Assembly (NCBI GenBank): GCA_965237995.1
Contig: CBDEGO010000002.1
Span: forward strand, 1 to 64,000
Reading direction: 5' to 3'
Origin: JAAELZ01 sp965237995
GTDB taxonomy: Bacteria > Pseudomonadota > Gammaproteobacteria > Arenicellales > Poriferihabitantaceae
DNA length: 64,000 nucleotides
Part shown: positions 49,224 to 58,256 of the stretch, in pieces
Layout: each line of letters starts with the position of its first letter
Position numbering within the stretch: the stretch's first letter is position 1
Position numbers and translations under genes: made by a program
The notes under the pieces: model-generated
The model's database searches: none
The model's input: only the letters and a program-made list of their open reading frames with translations
Told to the model about the DNA's origin: nothing

Positions 49224-50894
49224 TTATTGGCCTGTAGCCATTGCAGTTTGCCGAATGCTGCCCAACGATTGCTTTGGCGTTAAAGACTCAATATCAATTT
49301 GAATGTCTATGACGGCCCCCGTAGCAGAGGCAACCGCTTGGGCAAATATCTCTGGAAATGTGGCGGTTTCAGTTACCCGTTGGCTATAAAAACCATAGGC
49401 TTTAGCCAATGCAACAAAGTCTGGGTTTTGAAGCTCGGTGCCTGATACGCGATTTGGAAAATGGCGTTCTTGATGCATGCGGATAGTCCCGTATGTGCCA
49501 TTATTGATAATCAAGATAATGGGCTGACAATTATTTTGCATCGCAGTGCCCAATTCTTGACCATTCATTTGGAAATCACCGTCACCCGCAAAGCAAATCA
49601 CCTGACGATTCGGATAAAGATGCTTAGCCGCAATAGCAGCCGGCACCCCAAAACCCATGGCACCGCTTTGCGGAGCGAGTAACGTTTGCTTTTTCCCAAA
49701 TTGAAAAAAGCGGTTTAGCCATATTGCAAAATTACCTGCTCCGTTAGTAAATATCGCGTCATCCGCCGCATTGGCCTGCAACCAACTTATAATCACGCCC
49801 ATATCTACCGTACCTGGTTGCGGTGGGAGTTTTAAGTTTTTTAAATAACCTACACGTGCTCTGCGCGCCCACTCACTCCAAGCGGGCGCGGTGTTAATTG
49901 ACTTTAGCGCTGCCAACATTTCATTTGGCCCCGCATGCACAGCGAGGTCAGCGGCATATACTTTCCCCAATTCACTATCTCCAGCATGGCAATGAATCAA
50001 CTTCATTTGGGGGTTTGGAATATCCATCAGACTGTATCCCGCCGTGGTCATTTCTCCAAAACGGATATTAATGGCGATAATCAAATCAGCTTGTTTGATT
50101 AACTGCTGCGTATCGGCATTCATCCCAACCCCAGCATCGCCTACATAGTAATCACAATGGTGATCAACGAGATCCTGAAAGCGAAATGCAGCTAATGTCG
50201 GCAGCTTATTATTTCGCAGGAACAAGTCTAAATCACGACGGCCATGATCATTCCAACCTTGCCCGCCAACAATCACTAGAGGTCGTTTACTATTGGCTAA
50301 TAACTGCTGCGCCTCACCCAACAGTTTCTCCGAAGGAGCCGGTTCGGGTATTTGTAGTGGCTTACAAGCGGGCGTGGTAGTTGAATCGCTTAGCACTTCC
50401 TCTGGCAATGCCAGCACGACTGGCCCCGGCCTACCTGACAGCGCGGTAGACCACGCACGACTAACCAATTCAGGAATGCGATCAACCGATGGAATCTCAG
50501 CCACCCATTTGGTTAAGCTGCCGAAATAGGATTCATAGTTTAGCTCCTGAAACGCTTCTCTATATTTCATGTTAGTCCCTACTTGCCCAACAAATAGCAA
50601 CATTGGAACGGAGTCCTGCATGGCAGTATGCACACCAATCGAAGCATTGGTTGCACCGGGGCCGCGCGTGACAAAACAAATGCCCGGCGCACCCGATAGC
50701 TTTGCATGCGCCACTGACATAAATGCCGCCCCTCCTTCGTTACGACAACAAATGAAATTGAATCGATGTTGCTGTTCATAAAAAGCATCTAAAACAGGGA
50801 GATAGCTTTCTCCAGGCACACCAAAACCTTTAGTGGCGCCTAGATTAGCCAAACACTGTACTAAGAGATGACCGCCCTTTATTGGATCAGACAT
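49224..50894 (-). CDS. Acetolactate synthase-like ThDP-dependent enzyme
   Basis: The 556-residue protein has the AHAS-superfamily fold: N-terminal GATKGFGVPGESYLPVLDAF with the activating Glu in RNEGGAAFMSVAHAKLSGA, the central FAD/nucleotide-like domain and AGDGDFQMNGQELGTAMQNN...NNGTYGTIRMHQERHFP for ThDP diphosphate. It lacks typical IlvB end motifs and is not Xsc, as the QLPMFQE segment is absent. The reaction is unknown; oxalyl-CoA decarboxylase, glyoxylate carboligase and similar enzymes are relatives. It faces the LysR gene across a 321-base gap with a LysR-type palindrome, so the regulator most likely controls it. Confidence 0.82.
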   Translation of the reverse strand: MSDPIKGGHLLVQCLANLGATKGFGVPGESYLPVLDAFYEQQHRFNFICCRNEGGAAFMSVAHAKLSGAPGICFVTRGPGATNASIGVHTAMQDSVPMLLFVGQVGTNMKYREAFQELNYESYFGSLTKWVAEIPSVDRIPELVSRAWSTALSGRPGPVVLALPEEVLSDSTTTPACKPLQIPEPAPSEKLLGEAQQLLANSKRPLVIVGGQGWNDHGRRDLDLFLRNNKLPTLAAFRFQDLVDHHCDYYVGDAGVGMNADTQQLIKQADLIIAINIRFGEMTTAGYSLMDIPNPQMKLIHCHAGDSELGKVYAADLAVHAGPNEMLAALKSINTAPAWSEWARRARVGYLKNLKLPPQPGTVDMGVIISWLQANAADDAIFTNGAGNFAIWLNRFFQFGKKQTLLAPQSGAMGFGVPAAIAAKHLYPNRQVICFAGDGDFQMNGQELGTAMQNNCQPIILIINNGTYGTIRMHQERHFPNRVSGTELQNPDFVALAKAYGFYSQRVTETATFPEIFAQAVASATGAVIDIQIDIESLTPKQSLGSIRQTAMATGQ

Positions 50895-51215
50895 AGTTTA
50901 AGTAACTAGGGAGTGATTAATATTGGATATTTTAACTGAGCAAGGCAAAATTAAAATACCTACTTCCATCGTTTGCCTAAGACAAAAATAGATGGCGATC
51001 CACTGAATGCAGAAAACGATGATGGTGAGCTAAAAATAGGCCGTGTGTTGTTAACTTTTTTGTATTTCTTCACCATTTCTATCGAATTCTTAATTCATGA
51101 ACTATAATCGCCCAGTTGGTCCATAGTTGCGAATTATGGAACACCACCCCGACCCATACAGGGTTATTAATAGCGTCTCCTAAGCAATAAAAACAGTACT
51201 TAAAAAAACATTACT
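50895..51215. other. Divergent gap between the ThDP-enzyme gene and its LysR regulator
   Basis: The gap of 321 bases carries a strong imperfect palindrome (51120-51140) and AT-rich stretches for both promoters. No small gene or RNA structure was recognised. Confidence 0.5.
51120..51140. promoter_or_regulatory. LysR-type operator
   Basis: TCCATA (51120-51125) and TATGGA (51135-51140) are perfect inverted arms around a 9-base centre that is itself nearly symmetric. T-N11-A half-sites lie within. It is 76-96 bases before the LysR start, where an autoregulatory site that also drives the divergent gene would be expected. Confidence 0.6.
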
Positions 51216-52115
51216 ATGAGTCAATTACAAGAAATGCTTACCTTTGTGCAAATTGTTGAACGCGGGGGAATTGGTAAAGCATCCGAACACTTAGGGGTCG
51301 CAAAATCTGCAGTTAGCCGGCGCTTATCAGAGCTTGAAAAGCGTATAGGCACAAGCCTATTAATGCGCACAACGCGCCAATCAAGCTTAACTGAAGAAGG
51401 TGAACGTTTTTATCAGCGTTCATTACAAATCCTCGGCGACATCGAAGAACTGAACGCGTCAACCGGCGATAACAATGCCGCTTTCGCGGGCACGCTAAAA
51501 CTAGCTGCCCCACCCTCTTTCGGCTTAGGACAATTGACTGAGCCCATTTCTCAGTTTGCAAAACACTACCCGGATATCACTTTTGCAATAAGCTTATCTG
51601 ACAGAATGGTTGACCTTGTTAGAGATGGCTTTGATATTGCAATTCGCATCGGATCAAAAAATGACATTGAAAACGTTGACCAAATATTGTGCCCGATCAC
51701 TAGCACAATATGTGCAAGCCCTGAGTACATTGAAACGCATGGCGAACCTGCCACACCACAGGACTTAAAAAACCACCATACACTGCAATATAGTAGTAAG
51801 AGCCATCAACCTATTTCATTTTATGGGCCAAACAATAAGGCGATTGAAGTATCGCCACCTATTAAAATGCGCGCTAACGACGGCACATTTCTAACCAATG
51901 CAGCCTTAAAAGGACATGGCATCTTTCTAGCCCAAGACTTCCTGGTCGCAAAATTTATAAACAGCGGTGCGTTGGTTGCAATACTGAAGGATTATAGTTT
52001 AGAGGCTCAATATCTCTACGTCACTTACCCGCAATCTCGATTTCTCGCCAAACGAGTCAATAAGTTTATACAGCATTTGCAACAACATTTTGGCGGAACC
52101 ACAAGTTGGGTTTAA
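51216..52115 (+). CDS. LysR-family transcriptional regulator
   Basis: The 299-residue protein has the LysR winged helix with LQEMLTFVQIVERGGIGKASEHLGVAKSAVSRRLSELEKRIGTSLLMRTTRQSSLTEEG at the N-terminus, and a substrate-binding domain including GTLKLAAPPSFGLGQLTEPI and DIAIRIGSKND. The ligand is unknown. It is divergent from the ThDP-enzyme gene and probably regulates it through the palindrome between them. CrgA-like members with the GTLRL... start respond to diverse small molecules. A 202-base gap with no gene separates it from the next gene. Confidence 0.9.
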   Translation: MSQLQEMLTFVQIVERGGIGKASEHLGVAKSAVSRRLSELEKRIGTSLLMRTTRQSSLTEEGERFYQRSLQILGDIEELNASTGDNNAAFAGTLKLAAPPSFGLGQLTEPISQFAKHYPDITFAISLSDRMVDLVRDGFDIAIRIGSKNDIENVDQILCPITSTICASPEYIETHGEPATPQDLKNHHTLQYSSKSHQPISFYGPNNKAIEVSPPIKMRANDGTFLTNAALKGHGIFLAQDFLVAKFINSGALVAILKDYSLEAQYLYVTYPQSRFLAKRVNKFIQHLQQHFGGTTSWV

Positions 52116-52317
52116 ACGCGCTATAGAGCGCCCAATTGACAACTCAGCTAAACCTTGACCTCCTCTTTAGGCTTAGTTTACTATTCATGTTTTACGACTC
52201 AACTCGTGGCGTATATTAGATTCAGGGACCGTTGCTCATTTCCACTGAACAATATTAAAACCGCCATCAGTTAATATGACTACGGGTTGCGTTTATTATA
52301 ATTAACTGAGGATAACA

Positions 52318-55300
52318 ATGAAGATCTTAACCGTAGTTCTATGGAGTGTTAGTTTAATATTTGGGTTTTCTAATATCGCATCCGCTGCTCCCCCCAACCA
52401 AACCTCTACGCAACCAGAAGTCACCGCGTTGTCTGGAAAATGTTTTCAAATCAAGGCCAATAATGACTATTACCTGAGTGAAGCGTCATTATCGGCACAA
52501 AGGGATCCAAATAGAGCGGTCAACGCCTATTTTCAAGCGACTGACCTTGGTGAATACATCCTCTATTTTAGTGACAACCCAAATGGAGCCGCAAATCTAG
52601 GTTTAGGTTACGGATATATGAATCCGTCACCCAAGCCACATTTTCGAGACAATAAATACACCATGGAGGTGCGAAGTTCTAGGTTGGATCCTTATGCTCA
52701 GAAGGATTTTCGCTTTAAGGTGACAGCTTACCCTTCGTCATCAAGTAACACGCTTGTTTCTTTTGAATCAGTCAGGGAATTAGAAGCAGGCAGACCTGCT
52801 GTTTTATCTGGCAATTACAGTATTCTTAGATTTAGCCCCCCCGCAAATAGTAACGGGGCAGCGGGTGCAGACCAGTTATATGAGTTGGTGCCGGTTAGCT
52901 CTTCGGCTGCGTGCCAACAATATCCTGAAATGCAACCACCAGCGGTTGATAAAGATTACAGCAATAACCCCAACGCTCTAACTAATAATGGAAACTCCGT
53001 TAGGGGCTGGATAGATGCTCATAACCACGTAACCTCCTACCAAGGGTATGGCGGCCGCCTATTCCATGGCTCTGCATTTGCAACAGGTGGGCCGGCGGAA
53101 GCCCTGCAGGACAGCGAAATTGCCTATGGTGAGAATGCAACACTGGATTTGATTGGAGGAGCAGTCGGTGGCGGCGGTCTATTCAGCAGCACAGGCACCA
53201 AAGGCTGGCCAACATTTGAGGATTGGCCCAAGGCAGAAAGTCTCACCTATGGCCAGTATTATTATTTATGGCTGGAACGCGCGTATCTTTCTGGGCAAAG
53301 GATGATGGTGGTTGATTTCACTGAGAATGAAGTTCTATGTGAAGGAATCGGTGTCGTTAAAGATTTTGCTATGGGAAGAAATAGGTTGACCGTTGAGAAC
53401 AAGATTCTACAACTCATTTTAGATCTTGCTGCTACCGCTATTACATTTGTTGTTGGTGGCAACTTTGAGAACAATATTTACGACTGCAACATTACCAACA
53501 GCATCACCCGTCAAGCTGAAACCTTACGACATTTAGAGCGATATATTGAAGCTAAAAGCGGCTCAGCTGATGGAGGGTTCTTCAAGATTGTGACTTCGCC
53601 CAGTGAAGCCAGAGCGGTCATCGCCGCGGGTAAGATGGCTGTCATTATGGGTCTAGAAGCATCCGAAGCCCTAGAGTGCGGAGTCAGAGATGCACCTTGT
53701 ACACGACAAATCGTGGATGAACGATTAGACTATTTACATGATTTAGGAATCAGAGGCATGTTCTTAGTACACAAATATGATAACCAGTTCGGTGGAACCC
53801 ATATAGATAATTCTTTTGTTAACTTTGGTAACAGAATATCGACTGGACAGTTTTTTAACAGCGAGGAATGCCCAGCGGGAGTTGCCTCAAATGAAAGCAT
53901 CGAAGGCCCTCCAACACTCGATTTACCCGGCGGTTTTTCTATAGAGCCAGGGTTATTTCGTCACCTTCTATCGGCTTTATATCGAGTCGACATTGATGAA
54001 GATGAGCTAGACTACGATCCCGATGCAGCTCTGTGTAATAAGCGCGGTCTAACACCCATTGGTGCGTATTTAGTCAATCGTATGATTGATAAAAAGATGC
54101 TCATTGAAGTTGATCATGCTAGCTTTAAAGCTGCAGAATCGATTATGGACATCGCGGAAGCACGCCAATACAGTGGGGTGCTGACGACTCATAACTGGAC
54201 TCATAACTCGCCAGATTCGCCTCGTCAAATCGGAATAACTAATAGCCGAATTTTGAATCTTGGCGGATTTGTTTCTTTGATTACGGCACCAAAATTTCAT
54301 GAAAACGTAATGAGCGCTAGTAATTATATTACTCAAAACACAAATTTTCTTGGAGGGGTCGGCATAGGTCCTGACTTTAGTGGTATTCATAGTCAACCAA
54401 GTGTTGGTACTTCTTTTTACGGCAACGTCCAATACCCTTATGTCAGTGAATTCGGATTCAGATTTGATAAGCAGCCTTCAGGGACAAAAACATGGGACTA
54501 CAATCAAGACGGGCTAGCTCACTATGGCATGCTTGCTGATTTTATTCAGGATCTTCGTGTTAATCGGCCGGAAGTCTATGAGGTGGTAATGAATTCAGCA
54601 GAAACCTATCTACAGATGTGGGAACGAGCGGTTGCAAATAGTAATGATGCTTATGCAAATACGGCTCAACCAATTGCCAATATAATATCAAGCAACAACA
54701 TTGCTAACGATATTGATCTTTCTTGTATAGATGTTAAAGGGCAGCTTATGAGCTTAGCAAATGGCACACCTATACAGGCAAACAAGTGCTCAAGCTATGC
54801 GCTAGATCAGCAGTGGATTTATAATTCTGAGACAAGGGAATTACAAAGTTTAGTAGATCCAAGCTATTGCTTGCATCGCAACGGAGCTCGGCTAACAACT
54901 GAAAACTGTTCCAGTCAGAGCAAGTCACCTGCCTATTGGCGTTTTTATAAAAACCGCTTAGCGGATGCCAGCAACGTACTTGCGCCGAGAATTTTCAACT
55001 ATGACTCAAATTATGCTGAGGATGGCGACCAGAAGATGGTCTCACTGTTGAGGTACGATTATTCGGCTCAAAGTCGGTGGATACTGACCCCTGAATCAGA
55101 CTTTAATCGTAAGGTTCTATTTCACTCAGTAAATGGTTCGGAAACTTGTCTAGGGGTTAATGGCCGAGACATGACTCCCCAAATGCAACCCTGCGAAGGT
55201 CGAGACTATCAACATTGGTATTATGATACTAAAACAGATACTTTAAAAACACGCGTTCTTGATACAGAACGATGTTTACAGGCACAAGATACAAGCCCTC

Positions 55301-56028
55301 GTCATGGGACACGTCTTAAGCTAGCTGTCTGCAACACGGCTGATGCTCGTCAAAAATTCGTTCGAGATGGGCTTTCATTCAGATCAAAAGCAAACCCCGC
55401 TTATGCCCTTGACAATAATGGAGGCGGCAACGGGTTGGCACCCGTTCTATACCGCTACTCGGCAACTAGCATTAACCAACAATGGGTCGCAGGCTTGAGC
55501 TTTAGAAGTTCAGACGACTATTACGCCCCAAGCAATGTCACTAATCTGGTTGGTCAAAATGACAGAGGCTGGTTGGCTGATCTAGGCTGCCAAGCCAACG
55601 AGGTGTTAGTTGGAATTAAAGGCAGAGTTGGTTGGGCTATAGATCAAATGGGTATCACTTGTGCACGTACAGACGACTCTGGCAACTGGATTGGTGCAGC
55701 CGAAGGCCCAAGCTCTGATGAAATCTATGGAGGAAATGGAGGGTCTGAGTTCAACCTAACCTGCCCTTCAGGACAGGCTGTAGCAAGTCTTGATGTGTGG
55801 CAGGGATACAGATCGAACTCCGCCAACCTCGGCGCCATACAACTTGGATGCCGTAACCTTAGTTCAAAGCGAGCTGTGTCTGGGAACACTAATTTAGGTG
55901 CGCGCGCAGGCCAAAGTGGAACTACATTTTCTGGCAAAGTTAGCTGTTCAGCCGACAAGGCAGCCTCCGGGTTAGTGGGTCGATTTGACGGCTTATTTTA
56001 TCGGTTAGGCCTTAGATGCTATAACTAG
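52318..56028 (+). CDS. Large secreted M19-dipeptidase-like protein with ricin-type lectin and C-terminal Cys repeats
   Basis: The 1236-residue protein has a signal peptide ending NIASAAPP. The catalytic part (about 230-790) resembles M19 membrane dipeptidases: GWIDAHNHV near 230 (H-x-H metal pair), MGLEASEALE, DLGIRGMFLVHKYDNQFGG, GLTPIGAYLVNRMIDKKMLIEVDHASF near 585-605, TTHNWTHN near 625 and GGVGIGPDFSG near 680. A ricin-type beta-trefoil follows (about 795-1060) with QxW motifs such as DQQW, QHWYYD and NQQWVA. The last 160 residues hold three Cys-paired repeats: GCQANEVLVGIKGRVGWAID, then CPSGQAVASLDVW and CSADKAASGLVGRFDGLFYRLG. The lectin parts suggest binding to glycans; the substrate is unknown. 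AACTGAGGATAACA precedes the ATG. It stands alone and is closed by a terminator. Confidence 0.8.
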   Translation: MKILTVVLWSVSLIFGFSNIASAAPPNQTSTQPEVTALSGKCFQIKANNDYYLSEASLSAQRDPNRAVNAYFQATDLGEYILYFSDNPNGAANLGLGYGYMNPSPKPHFRDNKYTMEVRSSRLDPYAQKDFRFKVTAYPSSSSNTLVSFESVRELEAGRPAVLSGNYSILRFSPPANSNGAAGADQLYELVPVSSSAACQQYPEMQPPAVDKDYSNNPNALTNNGNSVRGWIDAHNHVTSYQGYGGRLFHGSAFATGGPAEALQDSEIAYGENATLDLIGGAVGGGGLFSSTGTKGWPTFEDWPKAESLTYGQYYYLWLERAYLSGQRMMVVDFTENEVLCEGIGVVKDFAMGRNRLTVENKILQLILDLAATAITFVVGGNFENNIYDCNITNSITRQAETLRHLERYIEAKSGSADGGFFKIVTSPSEARAVIAAGKMAVIMGLEASEALECGVRDAPCTRQIVDERLDYLHDLGIRGMFLVHKYDNQFGGTHIDNSFVNFGNRISTGQFFNSEECPAGVASNESIEGPPTLDLPGGFSIEPGLFRHLLSALYRVDIDEDELDYDPDAALCNKRGLTPIGAYLVNRMIDKKMLIEVDHASFKAAESIMDIAEARQYSGVLTTHNWTHNSPDSPRQIGITNSRILNLGGFVSLITAPKFHENVMSASNYITQNTNFLGGVGIGPDFSGIHSQPSVGTSFYGNVQYPYVSEFGFRFDKQPSGTKTWDYNQDGLAHYGMLADFIQDLRVNRPEVYEVVMNSAETYLQMWERAVANSNDAYANTAQPIANIISSNNIANDIDLSCIDVKGQLMSLANGTPIQANKCSSYALDQQWIYNSETRELQSLVDPSYCLHRNGARLTTENCSSQSKSPAYWRFYKNRLADASNVLAPRIFNYDSNYAEDGDQKMVSLLRYDYSAQSRWILTPESDFNRKVLFHSVNGSETCLGVNGRDMTPQMQPCEGRDYQHWYYDTKTDTLKTRVLDTERCLQAQDTSPRHGTRLKLAVCNTADARQKFVRDGLSFRSKANPAYALDNNGGGNGLAPVLYRYSATSINQQWVAGLSFRSSDDYYAPSNVTNLVGQNDRGWLADLGCQANEVLVGIKGRVGWAIDQMGITCARTDDSGNWIGAAEGPSSDEIYGGNGGSEFNLTCPSGQAVASLDVWQGYRSNSANLGAIQLGCRNLSSKRAVSGNTNLGARAGQSGTTFSGKVSCSADKAASGLVGRFDGLFYRLGLRCYN

Positions 56029-56054
56029 TTTTAGGGACATACGCTAGACTATTG

Positions 56055-56089
56055 GCTCCCTTGTTGCTTGCAGCAAGGGAGCTTTATTT
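56055..56089 (+). terminator. Terminator after the M19-like gene
   Basis: GCTCCCTTG (56055-56063) and CAAGGGAGC (56074-56082) form a perfect 9-bp stem around a 10-base loop, followed by TTTATTT. It ends the plus-strand gene and may also serve the convergent znuA. Confidence 0.85.
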
Positions 56090-56109
56090 ATGCCGTCAAG
56101 GACAGAACA

Positions 56110-56994
56110 CTACCCCTTTTCAAAACAGCTTTTAAAATCAGCAATAAGTTGTTCCATCATCACAAAATAACTTTCTTCGCTTGACGTATCGGTGACCGTT
56201 GTTTTAATGCCTAAAGAGTGCATCACGCGCGTAATTTTCTTATAGGGGTCATAATTTGATACCAAAACACAACGGGGTTTGTTAGCACTTTTATTCAGCA
56301 CACCACGCAAGGCTTTTAAACTCAACTGCCCATGCGAGCTAGTTTCAAACACTATCGGGCTTTGCAGACCAGCGTCACGAATGAAGTATTGGTAAGCATT
56401 GTGGTACACCCCATAATGAGTTTTTCGTTCATCAGCAAATTCACCTTGAATCTTAGTGTGTAGGCTGTTGAGCTTATTTAACAAGCGCTCTAAATTTAAT
56501 TGATAATGATCTGCATGCTGCGGGTCAAGCTTTTGTAAGCTTAAGGCGATTAATTGCATCGCCTGCGACATTAAGTACGGACTAAACCATATATGTGGGT
56601 CATTAATCGCATCATCGTGAGCGTGCTCTACTTCGCTTGCATGATCAGTAGGTATGAGCATTGACTGATCCAAGGCTTTGATCAATTGCAATTGTTCCCC
56701 ATCGACTAAACCTGAATTAATGTGTGCCTGAATATCTGGCTCTATTCCATTACCGACCCATACCAACAGCTCTGCTTCATTTAATTTTGATAGATCAGAC
56801 GGCTTGTAGGAAAAATGATGAAAATCAACGTCTTTTCCTAACAGCAGCTTTGGCTTCGCGATTCCATTCATTAATTCAGACACTAAAGAGTGAATGGGCG
56901 CCACGCTAACTAAAACATGAGTGCTGGAAAATGCCTGTCGCGGCTGAGAGAATGTTAAAACCGTAATAAGGGTTAAAGCGAGATAGCGATTCAT
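56110..56994 (-). CDS. znuA: Zinc ABC transporter, periplasmic binding protein
   Basis: From ATG 56994 the protein has 294 residues and starts MNRYLALTLITVLTFSQPRQAFSS, a signal peptide. The longer frame to 57018 would run into the operator. It has the cluster A-I fold: VAPIHSLVSELMNGIAKPKLLL, DVDFHHFSYKPSDLSKLNEAELLVWVG, a short His/Asp loop (HASEVEHAHDDAINDPHIWFSP) and HYGVYHNAYQYFIRDAGL, with zinc-binding His residues in each. It delivers zinc to the ZnuCB permease encoded divergently across a 73-base gap. Confidence 0.93.
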   Translation of the reverse strand: MNRYLALTLITVLTFSQPRQAFSSTHVLVSVAPIHSLVSELMNGIAKPKLLLGKDVDFHHFSYKPSDLSKLNEAELLVWVGNGIEPDIQAHINSGLVDGEQLQLIKALDQSMLIPTDHASEVEHAHDDAINDPHIWFSPYLMSQAMQLIALSLQKLDPQHADHYQLNLERLLNKLNSLHTKIQGEFADERKTHYGVYHNAYQYFIRDAGLQSPIVFETSSHGQLSLKALRGVLNKSANKPRCVLVSNYDPYKKITRVMHSLGIKTTVTDTSSEESYFVMMEQLIADFKSCFEKG

Positions 56995-56998
56995 TAAT

Positions 56999-57030
56999 GT
57001 TATGTTATAACCTTTCATTATATTATAATG
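56999..57030. promoter_or_regulatory. Double Zur-type operator between znuA and zur
   Basis: CATTATATTATAATG (57016-57030) is a perfect palindrome around its central base and resembles the gammaproteobacterial Zur core GTTATANTATAAC. A second palindrome, GTTATAAC, lies at 57004-57011 with GTTAT to the left. The sites overlap the divergent promoters of znuA and zur-znuCB, so Zur would repress both when zinc is plentiful and control its own gene. Confidence 0.7.
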
Positions 57031-57067
57031 TAACGATCATTAAGTCCGAAGGCTTAAATTTAGTTTC

Positions 57068-57508
57068 ATGGCAAACCACACGACAAAACTCCAAGTTGCG
57101 GAGCAAATTTGCAGCGACAATCACGCACGCCTCACCCCCATACGCAAAGCGGTATTTGAATTAGTCTCCAAGGCGAAAATACCTTTATCTGCCTATGAGT
57201 TATTAAGCCAGCTCAAGCAAAATTACCCCAATGCGCAACCACCCACCATCTATCGCGCTTTAGATTTTTTAATCGATCAGAAATTAGTCCATAAGCTAAG
57301 CACCATCAACGCTTATTATGTCTGCGATTGCCCAGGCGACAAACATGCGGTCTTGTTTTTAATATGCAAGCTTTGCAACCATGCTAAAGAAGTCATTGAA
57401 CCTACCTTGATGCAACAATTAGGCCAAAGCATTCAGGCCAGCGGTTATATCGAGCACTACCCTGTGATGGAAGTCATGGGCACCTGCCCCAAATGCGTAG
57501 TGGCGTAA
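57068..57508 (+). CDS. zur: Zinc uptake regulator Zur (Fur family)
   Basis: The 146-residue protein has the Fur winged helix (RLTPIRKAVFELVSKAKIPLSAYELLSQLKQN) with YRALDFLIDQKLVHKL as recognition part, and two CxxC pairs, CKLCNHA and CPKCVV, for the structural zinc. The regulatory zinc ligands of Zur (Cys/His near YVCDCPGDKHAV) are present. It is first gene of the unit with znuC and znuB and lies beside its probable operator. It is placed as Zur and not Fur because it is in a zinc-uptake locus. Confidence 0.93.
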   Translation: MANHTTKLQVAEQICSDNHARLTPIRKAVFELVSKAKIPLSAYELLSQLKQNYPNAQPPTIYRALDFLIDQKLVHKLSTINAYYVCDCPGDKHAVLFLICKLCNHAKEVIEPTLMQQLGQSIQASGYIEHYPVMEVMGTCPKCVVA

Positions 57509-57512
57509 AGCG

Positions 57513-58256
57513 ATGCAAAGCGATTCAATGTTAATTTCCGCCAGCGATGTCACTGTGCTTAAAGATCACAAGAAGATTTTAGATTCAGTGAGTCTACAAA
57601 TAAATCAAGGCGAGATCGTCACGTTAATCGGCCCTAATGGATCTGGAAAAACATCTTTAATCAAAAGCTTAACCGGCTTAATTAAAGTGACTAGTGGTGT
57701 GGTTTCACGTAAACAATCGTTAAAAATTGCCTATGTACCACAGCAATTAGATATCGACCCTGCGATGCCCTTAACCGTATTGAGTTTTCTAAAGCTAGAA
57801 AACGTCGATGAGCAGACCATTGCAACAAAGCTAAGTCGAACAGGCGCGCAAAATCTAAGCAATAACCAAGTCAGCCACTTATCTGGAGGAGAATTACGGC
57901 GTGTATTGCTGGCCCGCGCCCTATTAAAAAACGCCGACTTATTAGTGCTGGATGAGCCTTCTGCTGGACTAGACTTTAGCGGCCAAGCTCAACTATATGA
58001 ACTGCTCACCGATATTCGTAACGAAACGCAATGTGGCATTTTGTTAGTGTCACATGATTTACATTTAGTCATGGCCGCAACCGACAAAGTGATTTGCCTT
58101 AACCATCATATTTGCTGCGAAGGCAAGCCCAGCGACATTAACCAGCACCCTGAATATCTTCGTCTATTTTCAGGCCAACACAGTGAAGCCGTGTCGGTGT
58201 ATAACCACCATCATAATCACGAACATGGACTAGATGGCCATGTATGTGACCACTAA
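57513..58256 (+). CDS. znuC: Zinc ABC transporter, ATP-binding protein
   Basis: The 247-residue ATPase has Walker A GPNGSGKTSLIKSLTG, Q-loop in AYVPQQLDIDP, signature LSGGELRRVLLARAL, Walker B LLVLDEPSAGLD and the switch His in LLVSHDLHLV. The C-terminal tail is His-rich (NHHHNHEHGLDGHVCDH), which may bind zinc and act as a sensor or store. It starts four bases after zur and ends on the first base of the znuB start codon, so the three genes are tightly coupled. Confidence 0.95.
   Translation: MQSDSMLISASDVTVLKDHKKILDSVSLQINQGEIVTLIGPNGSGKTSLIKSLTGLIKVTSGVVSRKQSLKIAYVPQQLDIDPAMPLTVLSFLKLENVDEQTIATKLSRTGAQNLSNNQVSHLSGGELRRVLLARALLKNADLLVLDEPSAGLDFSGQAQLYELLTDIRNETQCGILLVSHDLHLVMAATDKVICLNHHICCEGKPSDINQHPEYLRLFSGQHSEAVSVYNHHHNHEHGLDGHVCDH

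Noticed and set aside
52118..52131. Hairpin GCGCT-ATAG-AGCGC after the LysR gene as a terminator
   Set aside because: The stem is only five pairs and there is no T tract.
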